Shown here: piece after piece, positions 45,825 through 54,713 of the stretch | How positions within the stretch are numbered: position 1 is the stretch's first letter | Layout of the letters: the number at the start of each line of letters is the position of its first letter | DNA from: Demequina pelophila | GTDB taxonomy: Bacteria; Actinomycetota; Actinomycetes; Actinomycetales; Demequinaceae | NCBI RefSeq assembly: GCF_000971175.1 | Contig: NZ_BBLY01000001.1 | Location: 855,709-919,708 of the forward strand | Direction of reading: 5' to 3' | Length of the DNA stretch: 64,000 bases | Translations under genes and position numbers: made by a program | The notes under the pieces: generated by a model | Told to the model about the DNA's origin: nothing | Databases searched by the model: none | What the model saw: the letters and a program-made list of their open reading frames with translations, nothing else

Positions 45825-46265
45825 TCAGCCCTCTGCGTCCGCCCCAGGCAGCACCACGGAGCCGTCCGGCCCCGGCGGCGAGAACGGATTCATGGCGAGC
45901 TCCCACACGTGGCCGTCGGGGTCCGCCACGTACCCGGAGTACCCGCCCCAGAACACCTTCTCGGGCGCCTTGAGCGAGGTCGCGCCGGCCGCGAGCGCCG
46001 CGGCGTACACCTCGTCGACCTGGGCCTCGGTCAGGTAGTTCTGCGCGAGCGTCATCGCCCCGGTGCCCAGCGACGCGCCGGGGCGGCCCTGGTCGTCCGC
46101 GAGCGCGGCGAGACCGAACAAGGAGATCACCATGCCGTTGGCCTGGAAGAACACGACGTCCTGGGACGCCTCGGCGGGCTCCCACCCCCACGCCTCGTAG
46201 AACCGGCGGGCGCGGTCCAGGTCCGCGACCCCGAGAGTGATGAACGAGACGCGCGGCTGCGGCAT
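45825..46265 (-). CDS. VOC-superfamily (glyoxalase-like) protein
   Basis: 146 aa with two beta-alpha-beta-beta-beta units. The N-terminal unit reads ISFITLGVADLDRARRFYE-like and the C-terminal unit ends with the typical YVADPDGHVWELAMNPF. GGAGG before ATG at 46265. Members are metal-dependent lyases/dioxygenases or antibiotic-binding proteins; this one cannot be assigned a substrate. Confidence 0.88.
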   Translation of the reverse strand: MPQPRVSFITLGVADLDRARRFYEAWGWEPAEASQDVVFFQANGMVISLFGLAALADDQGRPGASLGTGAMTLAQNYLTEAQVDEVYAAALAAGATSLKAPEKVFWGGYSGYVADPDGHVWELAMNPFSPPGPDGSVVLPGADAEG

Positions 46266-46434
46266 GGCGGAACCTCCGTTCCCCTCGCACGCTAGCAGCG
46301 CGGTGGCAAGGCCGCGCCGCCGGCACCGGACGGGGCGGACAGAACGCCAGACGGGAGACACCGGACGGGCCGGGGACGCCACACGGGAGACGCCGGACGG
46401 GGGCGGCGCACGCCGCGCCCCGTCCGGCCCGCAG

Positions 46435-47319
46435 CTACAGGGCGACCTCCGCCTTGTCCTGCTCCCTCTCCCCCGCGTCCTTGCGGACGGCGCCGCCGGA
46501 GATGATGCGATGGCGGATCGACCCGGAGATCCAGTCGACCACGAGCGTCACCGCGATGATGACCAGGAGCGTGATGCCGATCTGATCCCACGCGCGCTTG
46601 GAGAACAGCTGGCTGAGCAGGGTGCCCACGCCGCCCGCGCCGATGATGCCCAGCACCGCCGAGGCACGGATGTTGATCTCGAAGCGGTAGAGCCAGAACG
46701 CGAGCACCTCGGGCAGCACCTGCGTCCAGTAGGCCCAGCGCAGGATCGCCGAGCGGGGCGCGCCGGACGCCTGCGCGGCCTCGACGGGCCCCGGGTCGAT
46801 GCCCTCGAGCGCCTCGGCGGTGAGCTTGCCGAGCGTGCCCACCGCGCCCACGCCGAGCGCGATGGTGCCCGCGATGGGCCCGAAGCCGAAGATGGGCAGC
46901 ATGATGACGATCGCGAACACGAGCTCCGGCACCGCTCGGATCAGGTTGAGCACGACGCGGGTGACCTGCACAGCCCACTGCGGGGCCACGTTGCGCGCGG
47001 CGAGGAAGCCGAACGGGATCGACAGCACGGCGCCCACGAGCGTTCCCACCCACGCCATGTAGACGGACTCCATCATGGCGTCGAACGCGCGCGTCCAGTA
47101 CCCGCTCCACGGCTCGGTGAACGGGTTCTGGAGCACGCCCTCGGACATGAGCTGGAAGTACTTCCAGCCCTGGGTGAGCAGACCGGGGAGCTTGTCCCAG
47201 CGGGCGTCGGCGAGCCACACGGCGCCGCCCAGGAGGACGGCGAGCCCGATCCACACGAGCGTCGCGCGGGCCTTCGAGGGCTCCTGGGGGCGCGCGGTGC
47301 GCGCGGCGGGGGCGGTCAC
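46435..47319 (-). CDS. phnE: phosphonate-type ABC transporter permease 2
   Basis: 294 aa, six helices, with the inner-membrane binding-protein-dependent domain at about 90-275. The ATPase contact is EAAQASGAPRSAILRWAYW. The GTG start overlaps the first permease's stop (GTGA). Two phnE-like permeases in one operon form a heterodimer with PhnC as ATPase. The last gene of the phnD-phnC-phnE-phnE operon. Confidence 0.9.
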   Translation of the reverse strand: MTAPAARTARPQEPSKARATLVWIGLAVLLGGAVWLADARWDKLPGLLTQGWKYFQLMSEGVLQNPFTEPWSGYWTRAFDAMMESVYMAWVGTLVGAVLSIPFGFLAARNVAPQWAVQVTRVVLNLIRAVPELVFAIVIMLPIFGFGPIAGTIALGVGAVGTLGKLTAEALEGIDPGPVEAAQASGAPRSAILRWAYWTQVLPEVLAFWLYRFEINIRASAVLGIIGAGGVGTLLSQLFSKRAWDQIGITLLVIIAVTLVVDWISGSIRHRIISGGAVRKDAGEREQDKAEVAL

Positions 47320-48125
47320 ACGAACCTCCGGCGTAGGTACTGGGAGAGCTGGTCGATGGCGAGCACCACGATGAACATCGCGATGACGATCGCGGACACG
47401 TTCTCGTAGTTGAAGCGGGAGAACTGCACGTTGATGACCTGGCCGATGCCGCCGCCGCCCGCGAGTCCGATGACCACGGACGCGCGGATGTTGAGCTCGA
47501 AGATGTACAGGCAGTAGGAGAGGTAGTTGGGCAGGATCTGCGGGAGCACCGCCCAGCGGGCGCGCGCGAGCGTGCCGGCGCCGCCCGCATCGGCCGCCTC
47601 GAGGGGTCCCGCGTCGACGGCGTCGATGGTCTCGGAGGTGAGCTTGGCCGCGATGCCGATGTTGAACATGATCAGCGCGAGGATTCCCGCGAGCGACCCG
47701 ATGCTCACCAGGGCCACGAAGATGAGCACGTACGCCACGTCCGGCAGCGAGCGGATGACGGAGAGCACGATCTTGACCGCGCGGTACAGCCACGGCGACC
47801 GGTTGGTGACCCGCGACGCCATGAACGCGAACACCAGGCCCACGACCACGCCGACCGCGCTTGCGACCACCGCGATCGCGACGGTCTCGACCCATGCGTC
47901 CCACACCCGGAAGATGTAGCCCCAGTTGGGCTGGAGGAACCGCTCGATGATCTGCCAGCCGTTCGCGAAGTTGGTGAACAGCGGCGCCAGGGTGAAGCTG
48001 ATCTGATGGCCCGCCCACAGCGTGAACGCGAGCGCGGCCAGGAGGCCGCCCACCAGGGTGGGCGACGGACGCGGCTTGCGCGGGCGCGCGGGCGCCACGG
48101 CGGTGGACGATGCGGTGGTCGTCAT
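47316..48125 (-). CDS. phnE: phosphonate-type ABC transporter permease 1
   Basis: 269 aa, six helices; contact loop EAADAGGAGTLARARWAVLP. The ATG overlaps the phnC stop (ATGA), and its own stop overlaps the second permease. The N-terminal Ser/Thr/Ala stretch contains one copy of the dispersed word GGACGATGC (48105-48113, opposite strand). Confidence 0.9.
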   Translation of the reverse strand: MTTTASSTAVAPARPRKPRPSPTLVGGLLAALAFTLWAGHQISFTLAPLFTNFANGWQIIERFLQPNWGYIFRVWDAWVETVAIAVVASAVGVVVGLVFAFMASRVTNRSPWLYRAVKIVLSVIRSLPDVAYVLIFVALVSIGSLAGILALIMFNIGIAAKLTSETIDAVDAGPLEAADAGGAGTLARARWAVLPQILPNYLSYCLYIFELNIRASVVIGLAGGGGIGQVINVQFSRFNYENVSAIVIAMFIVVLAIDQLSQYLRRRFV

Positions 48126-48889
48126 GCGCCGGGAAGGACGTCGTCCGCGGTGAGCGAGCGGCCGTAGATCTGCTCGAACACCGCATCGTCCGCCTCGGCG
48201 CCCGTGCCGTCGAAGACGACCTGTCCGGCGCGCATGCCGATGACGCGCTGGCCGAACTGGCGGGCGAGGTCGAGGAAGTGCAGGTTGACGAGCGTGGTGA
48301 TGGACAGCTCGCGGTTGATGCGCTGCAGGTCCTTCATCACCATCTGGGCGGTCGGCGGGTCGAGGGACGCGACGGGCTCGTCCGCGAGCATGACCGTGGG
48401 GTCCTGCGCGAGGGCGCGAGCGATCGCGACGCGCTGCTGCTGGCCGCCGGAGAGGTGCGAGGCGCGGGTCCAGGCCTTCTCCACGATGCCCACCCGCTCG
48501 AGCGACCGGTAGGCGATCTCCTTCTCCTCCTTGGTCCAGGCGCCCACGAGCGAGCGGTACGCAGGGACGTCGTGGAGCTGGCCCATGATGACGTTGTTCA
48601 TCACGGAGGTGCGCTTGACCAGGTTGAATGACTGGAAGATCATCCCGATGCCCGAGCGCAGCCGGCGGAGCTCCCGCTTCGACGCGCCGGAGACCTCCTG
48701 ACCGTCGACGGTCAGCGATCCGGACGTGATGGGCACCAGCCCGTTGATGGCCCGGATCAGGGTGGACTTGCCTGCACCCGACAGGCCCACGACCACGACG
48801 AACTGGCCGTCGGGGATGGTGAGGTTCACGCCGTCGAGGCCCACGACCCCGTTGGGGTAGCGGACGGTGACGTCCTTCAGTTCGATCAT
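48122..48889 (-). CDS. phnC: phosphonate-type ABC transporter ATP-binding protein
   Basis: 255 aa ATPase. Walker A GLSGAGKST (about 36-44), signature LSGGQQQRVAIARA, Walker B VMLADEP. GAGGTGG upstream selects ATG at 48889 over an upstream start at 48910. Energises uptake of the ligand caught by the PhnD protein encoded upstream, beyond a hairpin. Confidence 0.93.
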   Translation of the reverse strand: MIELKDVTVRYPNGVVGLDGVNLTIPDGQFVVVVGLSGAGKSTLIRAINGLVPITSGSLTVDGQEVSGASKRELRRLRSGIGMIFQSFNLVKRTSVMNNVIMGQLHDVPAYRSLVGAWTKEEKEIAYRSLERVGIVEKAWTRASHLSGGQQQRVAIARALAQDPTVMLADEPVASLDPPTAQMVMKDLQRINRELSITTLVNLHFLDLARQFGQRVIGMRAGQVVFDGTGAEADDAVFEQIYGRSLTADDVLPGA

Positions 48890-48913
48890 TCTTTCCACCT
48901 CGCTAGACACGGA

Positions 48914-48945
48914 CCGGCGGCCACCCCCTCAGGGGTGGCCGCCGG
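48914..48945 (-). terminator. intra-operon hairpin between phnD and phnC
   Basis: 14-bp perfect arms (48914-48927 and 48932-48945), 4-base loop. Lies 13 bp past the phnD stop. In ABC operons such hairpins lower expression of downstream subunits or protect the binding-protein mRNA. Confidence 0.75.
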
Positions 48946-48958
48946 GAACCGCTGGGGC

Positions 48959-50002
48959 TTACTCGCCGAAGTTCTCCTCGACGGGGCGGACGACGGTGTC
49001 GAACGCGTCCTGGTTCGCGACCTCGAGGCCGTCGATCGAGTAGACCGCGGACAGCGCCGCGGCGCCCTCCTCGGTCTCCGCGAGAGCGAGCAGCGCGTCG
49101 GTGATCGCCTGCGTCGCGTCGGCGTCCAGGTCGCCCGAGACCACGACGCCGTCGTTGGGGATGTTGCCGGTGTAGGCGAAGACGACGACCTTCTCGCCCA
49201 CGTCCGAGAACTCGTCCGCGAGGCTCGAGCGCGCGTCGTTGAAGGAGATGCCCACGACCGCGTCGCCGTCGTAGACCGCCTGGACCGACTGCGGGTGGCC
49301 GCCGGCGAACAGCGCGTTCGGGATGTCGTTGATCGGGTCGATGCCGAGCAGGCCCGAGAGCTGGGTCGCCGGGAAGTAGTAGCCGGACGCCGAGCTCGGG
49401 TCCACGAAGGAGATCACCGAGTCCGCGCCGACCAGGGCGAGCGCGTCCTCGCCGGCCGGGCCGGAGCCGCCGGTGGCACCGTTGCAGAACGCGAAGCCGT
49501 CCTCGTCCATCTGGACCTCGTCGAGGCAGAAGGTGTCGGTGTCGGTGGTGAACCACTGGCCCACGTACTCCGACGAGCCGTAGCGCACGGACTGGAGGAC
49601 GATCTGCGCGTTCGCCTCGTTCTCGGCCTGCACCATCGCGATGGGGCCGAGGAAGCCGATGTCGGCCTGGCCGGTCTGGAGCGCGACGACCACGGCGGAG
49701 TAGGACTCCGGCACGAAGACCTCGACGTCGATGCCCAGCTGGTCGGACAGCGCGGCGGCCAGCGCCTCGCCGTCGGTGGTGATCTGCTCGACCTCGTCCG
49801 AGGGGACGAGCGCGAGGGTCAGGGTCTCGGGCAGCTCGAGGCCGCCCTCGGCCGGGGCGTCCGTCGACTCGGGGGCGGTCGACTCGGCGGCCTCGGTGGC
49901 GTCGGTGGTCGACTCGACCTCGTCGGCCTCGGCCGAGCAGCCGGTCGCGAGCAGGGCGATGCCCGCGGCGAGCGCCATGGGCGCGAAGAAGCGGTTCTTC
50001 AC
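48959..50002 (-). CDS. phnD: phosphonate/phosphite-type binding lipoprotein
   Basis: 347 aa. Signal peptide with lipobox ATGC (C22), then an acidic Ser/Thr/Glu linker (about 25-60) and a PhnD-type bilobal domain (LALVPSDEVEQ, the QTGQADIGFLGP segment, and SFVDPSSASGYYFP). The last segment corresponds to the helix that holds the phosphonate/phosphite oxyanion. The domain has two cysteines within ~13 residues of each other (near 168 and 180) that could form a disulfide. GTG start at 50002 follows GGAAGG. The ligand could be phosphonate, phosphite or phosphate ester. Confidence 0.9.
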   Translation of the reverse strand: MKNRFFAPMALAAGIALLATGCSAEADEVESTTDATEAAESTAPESTDAPAEGGLELPETLTLALVPSDEVEQITTDGEALAAALSDQLGIDVEVFVPESYSAVVVALQTGQADIGFLGPIAMVQAENEANAQIVLQSVRYGSSEYVGQWFTTDTDTFCLDEVQMDEDGFAFCNGATGGSGPAGEDALALVGADSVISFVDPSSASGYYFPATQLSGLLGIDPINDIPNALFAGGHPQSVQAVYDGDAVVGISFNDARSSLADEFSDVGEKVVVFAYTGNIPNDGVVVSGDLDADATQAITDALLALAETEEGAAALSAVYSIDGLEVANQDAFDTVVRPVEENFGE

Positions 50003-50139
50003 TGTGTACCTTCCAAAGATTTCGGGTGGGGCGGCCGCGATGCGCGGCCTGACCTCCGCAGTTGCGCGGTGGCCACAGCCCGGAAACCTAGCGGCCGGCG
50101 TGCGACATATGTCCAGTTCAGCGGCCATATTCTCCGCCT

Positions 50140-50157
50140 CGTCACCCGCTGTTCACC
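50140..50157 (+). promoter_or_regulatory. PHO-box-like direct repeat upstream of phnD
   Basis: CGTCACC (50140-50146) and GTTCACC (50151-50157), separated by 4 bases, match the actinobacterial PhoP box (two GTTCACC units 11 bp apart) at 12 of 14 positions. It is 138 bp upstream of the phnD start but reads on the opposite strand, which is less usual for an activating site. Confidence 0.5.
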
Positions 50158-50215
50158 CAACCGATGCGGGCCTGTGACACTCAGGCGCATAAACGTGGTG
50201 TAGGTCACACCGGCT

Positions 50216-52288
50216 TTACTGCTCCTTGAGCTCCCGCCGGCGGTTCTCCAGGCGGATCATCTCCGCGAACGCCTCCTGCGCCTCCGGCGTCCCCTGCCCG
50301 GCCCGCTGCATGCGGCCGCGCAGGTCCGCCGCCCGGCGGGTGAGGTCCAGGTCGAGCAGCTTGACCAGGATCGATCGCGCGTACACGCCCAGCTCCGTCG
50401 GCTTGTCGTGCGGCAGCGGCGTGACCGCGAGCTGGGACACGAGCGCCCTGAGGTCCGGTCCGGCCTGGTCGACCACGGCGCCCACCCAGTCGTCGTGCGC
50501 GCCCTGCGGGCCGCCGGCCGCGAGCATGGCGTCGAAGACCTGGGCGTAGGCGGGGGCGGTGAACGATGCACGGGTCAGCTCGCCGCAGACGGCCAGGGCC
50601 GTCGGGTCGGCCAGGATCTGGTCGCGCGCCTGCAGCAGCACGCCCAGTCCGAGCGCCTCCGCGCGCACCACCGGGTCGCGCGGGTTGGGACGCGAGACCG
50701 CGGCCGTCGCGATCTGCCCGGTCTCGGGGTCCATGGGCGGCGGACCGTCGTCGTAGGGCTCCTCCGGGGGCGGGGGCTCGTCGCCGCCCGGATGACCACC
50801 GTGATGACCGCCGGGTCCCGCCGAGCGCCCCGCGGGGCCGCCGCGACCGGCGGGCGCCCCCCCGGGCCTTCCGGGCCCGCCCGCTCCCCCGGGCCCGCGC
50901 CCCTGCGCTGCCGGCCGGGACGCGCCGCCCCGTCCTTCGGACCGGGTGCCGGCCGCGGAGACGGCGCGCAGCGCATCGGCCACCTCCATGCCCAGCCACC
51001 CGGCCAGGCGACGGCCGTACTCGGGCCGCAGCGCGCGGTCGCGGATCTGCGCCACCACGGGCGCGGCGGCGCGCAGGGCGGCGATGCGCCCCTCGGGCGT
51101 CTCCAGGTCGTGCGCGGCCAGTGTGGCCCTGATGACGAACTCGAACAGGGGGATGCGCCGCTCCATGAGGGCGCGCACCGCCTCGTCCCCGTCGCGCTGG
51201 CGGATGTCGCACGGATCGAGACCCTCGGGGTCGACGGCCACGAACGTCTGCGCGAGGAACTGCTGGTCGAGCGCGAAGGACTTGAGCGCGGCGTTCTGCC
51301 CGGCCTCGTCCCCGTCGAAGGTGAAGATCACCTTGGCGCCGGTCGAGCCCACCTTGAGCTGGGCGGTGCCTGTGTCGCCCATGAGGCGGCGCACCACCTT
51401 GACGTGGTCCTCGCCGAAGGCGGTGCCGCAGGTCGCGACCGCGTTGGTCACCCCCGCGAGGTGGCAGGCCATCACGTCGGTGTAGCCCTCGACCACGACG
51501 GTGGTGCGCTCGGAGCGGATCGCGCCCTTGGCCAGGTCGATGCCGTAGAGGACGTTCGCCTTCTTGTAGAGCGCGGTCTCCGGGGTGTTGAGGTACTTGG
51601 GCCCCTGGTCGTCGTCGTGGAGGCGGCGGGCGCCGAAGCCGATGACGTCGCCGGTGACGTCGCGGATGGGCCAGATGAGGCGGCCGCGGAAGCGGTCGTA
51701 GACGCCGCGCTGACCCTCGGAGACCAGGCCGGACTGCTTGAGCTCGGGCTCGGTGAAGCCCTTGGCGCGCAAGTGGTCGGTGAGCGCCTGCCAGCCCTGG
51801 GGCGCATACCCGCACCCGAAGTGCTGGGCGGCCTCGCGCCCGAAGCCGCGGCCCAGCAGGAAGTCGCGGGCGATGCGCGCCTCGGGGGTGACCAGCTGGG
51901 CGACGTAGAACTCGGCGGCGACGCGGTTGGCCTCGAGCAGGCGGCGGCGCATGTTGACGCTCGACTCCGAGCGCCGCCCGCCGGACTCGTAGCGCAGCGT
52001 CACGCCGGCGCGGTCGGCGAGGTACTCCACGGCCTCCGCGAACGGCAGCCCGTCCATGCGCATCACGAACTCGATGACGTCGCCGCCCTCGCCGCACCCG
52101 AAGCAGTGCCAGCGGCCCGCCGCGGGCCGCACGTGGAAGGACGGGGAGCGCTCGTCGTGGAACGGGCACAGACCCTTGAGGGAGCCCACGCCCGCGGACT
52201 TGAGGGTGACGTGCTGACCCACGATCTCCTCGAGGGGCGCACGCTCGCGGACCGTCGCGATGTCCTCCCGATTGATCGTGCCCGCCAT
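50216..52288 (-). CDS. dnaG: DNA primase
   Basis: 690 aa. Makes RNA primers for replication. The N-terminal CHC2 zinc finger shows as CPFHDE and CFGCGEGGD (about 40-65). The TOPRIM core has VVVEGYTDVMA and FDGDEAGQNA. The C-terminal DnaB-binding region (about 560-690) is reached through a Gly/Pro/Arg-rich linker (about 455-530). I choose the ATG at 52288 (MAGTINREDI), as this is the family N-terminus; the frame stays open upstream to 52435 without similarity. Confidence 0.95.
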   Translation of the reverse strand: MAGTINREDIATVRERAPLEEIVGQHVTLKSAGVGSLKGLCPFHDERSPSFHVRPAAGRWHCFGCGEGGDVIEFVMRMDGLPFAEAVEYLADRAGVTLRYESGGRRSESSVNMRRRLLEANRVAAEFYVAQLVTPEARIARDFLLGRGFGREAAQHFGCGYAPQGWQALTDHLRAKGFTEPELKQSGLVSEGQRGVYDRFRGRLIWPIRDVTGDVIGFGARRLHDDDQGPKYLNTPETALYKKANVLYGIDLAKGAIRSERTTVVVEGYTDVMACHLAGVTNAVATCGTAFGEDHVKVVRRLMGDTGTAQLKVGSTGAKVIFTFDGDEAGQNAALKSFALDQQFLAQTFVAVDPEGLDPCDIRQRDGDEAVRALMERRIPLFEFVIRATLAAHDLETPEGRIAALRAAAPVVAQIRDRALRPEYGRRLAGWLGMEVADALRAVSAAGTRSEGRGGASRPAAQGRGPGGAGGPGRPGGAPAGRGGPAGRSAGPGGHHGGHPGGDEPPPPEEPYDDGPPPMDPETGQIATAAVSRPNPRDPVVRAEALGLGVLLQARDQILADPTALAVCGELTRASFTAPAYAQVFDAMLAAGGPQGAHDDWVGAVVDQAGPDLRALVSQLAVTPLPHDKPTELGVYARSILVKLLDLDLTRRAADLRGRMQRAGQGTPEAQEAFAEMIRLENRRRELKEQ

Positions 52289-52385
52289 GAGCGACAAGAT
52301 TACCGGCGCGACGGGGTGCCGGAACCGCGGGTCCCGCGGCGATGACGCTAGGCTGGCCGCGGACCCCAGGAAAGGACTGGTTGTT

Positions 52386-52853
52386 GTGAGAGTTGACGCA
52401 TTCCTCGCCGATTCGGCCGAGGTCGTCCAGAACAAGATCTACGCGCTCGGCGCGGGCTGGAACATCATCTTCGTGCGGCAGTTCCCCGCCGTGCACCGAC
52501 GCCTCGCCGTCGGCGCGGTGGTGCACGTGCCGTTCACGCAGACGAACATGGCGCACCAGTTCGAGCTCAAGCTCCTCACCGAGGACGGCGTGGAGTACCC
52601 GATCGGCATCCGCCCCGACGCCGAGGGCAAGCCGGCCCCCGTGCGCGCCATGGGCGGCGAGTTCACCGTGGGCCGCCCGCCGCACCTGGTGGACGGCGAC
52701 GAGCAGGTCGCGTCCTTCGCCTTCACCATCGACGGGCTGCGCTTCGACCAGCCGCGCCTGTTCTCGTGGGTGATCAGCGTCGATGGCGAGGAGATGACCC
52801 GCCTCCCCATGCGCGTGCAGCAGGCAGCGCAGCAGGCGGCCCCGCAGGGCTGA
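52386..52853 (+). CDS. conserved protein of unknown function (DUF6941-like)
   Basis: 155 aa soluble beta-rich protein. Recognisable features: an N-terminal VDAFLADSAEVVQNKIYALG segment, WNIIFVRQFPAVH, and a beta-sandwich-like rest with no catalytic pattern. Proteins of this type are common in actinobacteria. GTG start at 52386, with AGGAAAGG about 12 bases upstream. Divergent from dnaG. Confidence 0.75.
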   Translation: MRVDAFLADSAEVVQNKIYALGAGWNIIFVRQFPAVHRRLAVGAVVHVPFTQTNMAHQFELKLLTEDGVEYPIGIRPDAEGKPAPVRAMGGEFTVGRPPHLVDGDEQVASFAFTIDGLRFDQPRLFSWVISVDGEEMTRLPMRVQQAAQQAAPQG

Positions 52854-52854
52854 T

Positions 52855-53277
52855 TTGGGCGTCTACTCGGGGGTCATCCTCCCCCTGGTGCTCGTCGTCT
52901 CCGGAGTGCTCGCACTCGTCGGGCTGATGACGCTCTTCCTGCCACGGCTTCACCGTGTGCTCGGTATCGCGACCGCCGCAACCTATGCGGCGGTCGCGGT
53001 CCATCTGGTGGCGGTGATCGTGGTGCTCGCGACCGGCAACGCGGCCGGGCTCGTGCTCACGCTCGGGTACCTGCTCGCGTCCGTCGCGCTCCTGCCCCTG
53101 CTGGGAATCGGCCGCCTGGGCACGCCCGAGGCCGCCGCCGGCGACGCGGACCCCGACCGCCCCGTGCTCGCTCCCGACCAGATCGCGCGGGTCGACGGCG
53201 GCGCGGCCGTCGTCATCGCCATCACCCTCGCGGTGCTCGCCTGGCGCGTCCTGGAGATCCTGGAGGCCGGCGCATGA
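52855..53277 (+). CDS. small membrane protein
   Basis: 140 aa with four helices (about 5-28, 35-58, 63-83, 113-135). TTG is the first possible start, one base after the preceding stop, so translation is likely coupled. Its stop overlaps the next ATG. No family recognised; with the next gene it forms a pair of small membrane proteins. Confidence 0.65.
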   Translation: MGVYSGVILPLVLVVSGVLALVGLMTLFLPRLHRVLGIATAATYAAVAVHLVAVIVVLATGNAAGLVLTLGYLLASVALLPLLGIGRLGTPEAAAGDADPDRPVLAPDQIARVDGGAAVVIAITLAVLAWRVLEILEAGA

Positions 53278-53705
53278 ACCCCATCGTCCGCATCGTCATC
53301 GTAGTGCTCTACGCGGTGCTCGGCCTCGCCGCGACCGGACGCTCGGTGTACCAGGTGCTCACCAAGTTCTCCGAGGCTCCGTTGCCGTACACGCTCTCCG
53401 CCGTGTCGGCCGTGCTCTACGTGGCCATCGCGATCGCGCTGTGGCGCGGCCGGCGCACGTTCGCGCTGTGGGGCACCGCGATCGAGCTCGTCGGCGTGCT
53501 CACCGTGGGCACGCTCGGCTACCTCGCGCCCGCGCTGTGGCCCGACCACACCGTCTGGACGGGCTACGGGTCCGCGTACGGCTGGGTGCCGCTCGCGCTG
53601 CCGGTGGCGGCGCTCGTCATGCTCGTGCGCGACCGGCGCGACCGCCGCGCGCGTGCGGCCCGGGCGGCGGTGGAGCCGGCGGCCCCGTCCGGGACCCTCT
53701 CCTGA
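53274..53705 (+). CDS. small membrane protein
   Basis: 143 aa with four helices (about 5-25, 40-60, 66-88, 103-123), ending in a basic Arg/Ala-rich cytoplasmic tail. The ATG overlaps the upstream stop (ATGA). The aromatic-rich loop (ALWPDHTVWTGYGSAYGWVP) between helices 3 and 4 is distinctive. Function unknown. Confidence 0.68.
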   Translation: MNPIVRIVIVVLYAVLGLAATGRSVYQVLTKFSEAPLPYTLSAVSAVLYVAIAIALWRGRRTFALWGTAIELVGVLTVGTLGYLAPALWPDHTVWTGYGSAYGWVPLALPVAALVMLVRDRRDRRARAARAAVEPAAPSGTLS

Positions 53706-53717
53706 GAGACTGCCGCC

Positions 53718-54713
53718 ATGACCGAGACCCCCGCCGCAGCATCGTCCCCCGCCAAGGACCGCACCCCGGGCCGCCTGATCCTCAACGCGATCCGCGGCGG
53801 CCTCATCGGCACCGCCGAGACCGTCCCGGGCGTCTCCGGCGGCACGGTCGCGCTCATGACGGGCGTCTACGAGACCATCCTCACCTCCGCGGGCCACCTC
53901 ATCGGCGGCATCCGCATCGCGGTGACGGACGGCGTGCGCGGGCGCGGCCTGGACCGGGCGCGGCCGGACCTGGCGCGCGTGCGCTGGGGCGTGCTGCTCC
54001 CCCTGGGCGTGGGCATGGTCGCGGCGCTGCTGGTCATGGCCCACTTCATGGAGGGTCTGGTCGAGGACCACCCGGAGACGATGCGCGGCCTGTTCCTGGG
54101 CCTGGTGCTCGCCTCGCTCGCGGTGCCGTTCCGCCTGGCCGCGCACTCCCCCGCCGCCGGGCGCCCGCGCGGGCGCTGGGGCGGCCTCGACGTGCTGGTC
54201 GCGGCGGTCGCCGCGGCCGCCACCGCGACCGTCCTGAGCCTCTCGGGCGCCTCGCTCGAGCCCACGCCCGCCGTGCTGGTGCCGGCGGCCGCGATCGCGG
54301 TGAGCGCCCTGGTGCTGCCGGGCCTGTCGGGTTCGTTCCTGCTGCTCACCATGGGCCTGTACGCGCCCACGCTCGCCGCGGTCAACGACCGCGACCTGGG
54401 CTATCTCGCCTGGTTCGCCCTGGGCGCGGCCATCGGCCTGGTCACCATCGTCAAGCTTCTCCAGTGGCTGCTCGAGCACCACCGCCGCCTCACCCTGGTG
54501 ATTCTCACCGGCGTGATGGCGGGCTCGCTGCGCGCGCTGTGGCCCTGGCAGGACGAGTCGCGCGCGCTGCTCGCGCCGCACGACCCGGTGATCTGGCCCG
54601 TCGTCGCCTTCGTGATCGGCGTCCTCGTCGTGGTCGCGGTGCTGGTGCTCGAGCGCCGCTTCGTGCCCGCCGAGCCGACCGCCCCCGCTCAGTCGGAGGA
54701 CGCCACTGCCTGA
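53718..54713 (+). CDS. DUF368 protein, undecaprenyl-phosphate translocase type (PopT-like)
   Basis: 331 aa with about eight helices. The family signature is GLIGTAETVPGVSGGTVALMTG near residues 24-45, mirrored by a second glycine/proline-rich re-entrant segment SALVLPGLSGSFLLLTMG (about 197-214). DUF368 proteins return undecaprenyl phosphate across the membrane for cell-wall synthesis. Its last 25 bp overlap the convergent dgt gene. Confidence 0.88.
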   Translation: MTETPAAASSPAKDRTPGRLILNAIRGGLIGTAETVPGVSGGTVALMTGVYETILTSAGHLIGGIRIAVTDGVRGRGLDRARPDLARVRWGVLLPLGVGMVAALLVMAHFMEGLVEDHPETMRGLFLGLVLASLAVPFRLAAHSPAAGRPRGRWGGLDVLVAAVAAAATATVLSLSGASLEPTPAVLVPAAAIAVSALVLPGLSGSFLLLTMGLYAPTLAAVNDRDLGYLAWFALGAAIGLVTIVKLLQWLLEHHRRLTLVILTGVMAGSLRALWPWQDESRALLAPHDPVIWPVVAFVIGVLVVVAVLVLERRFVPAEPTAPAQSEDATA

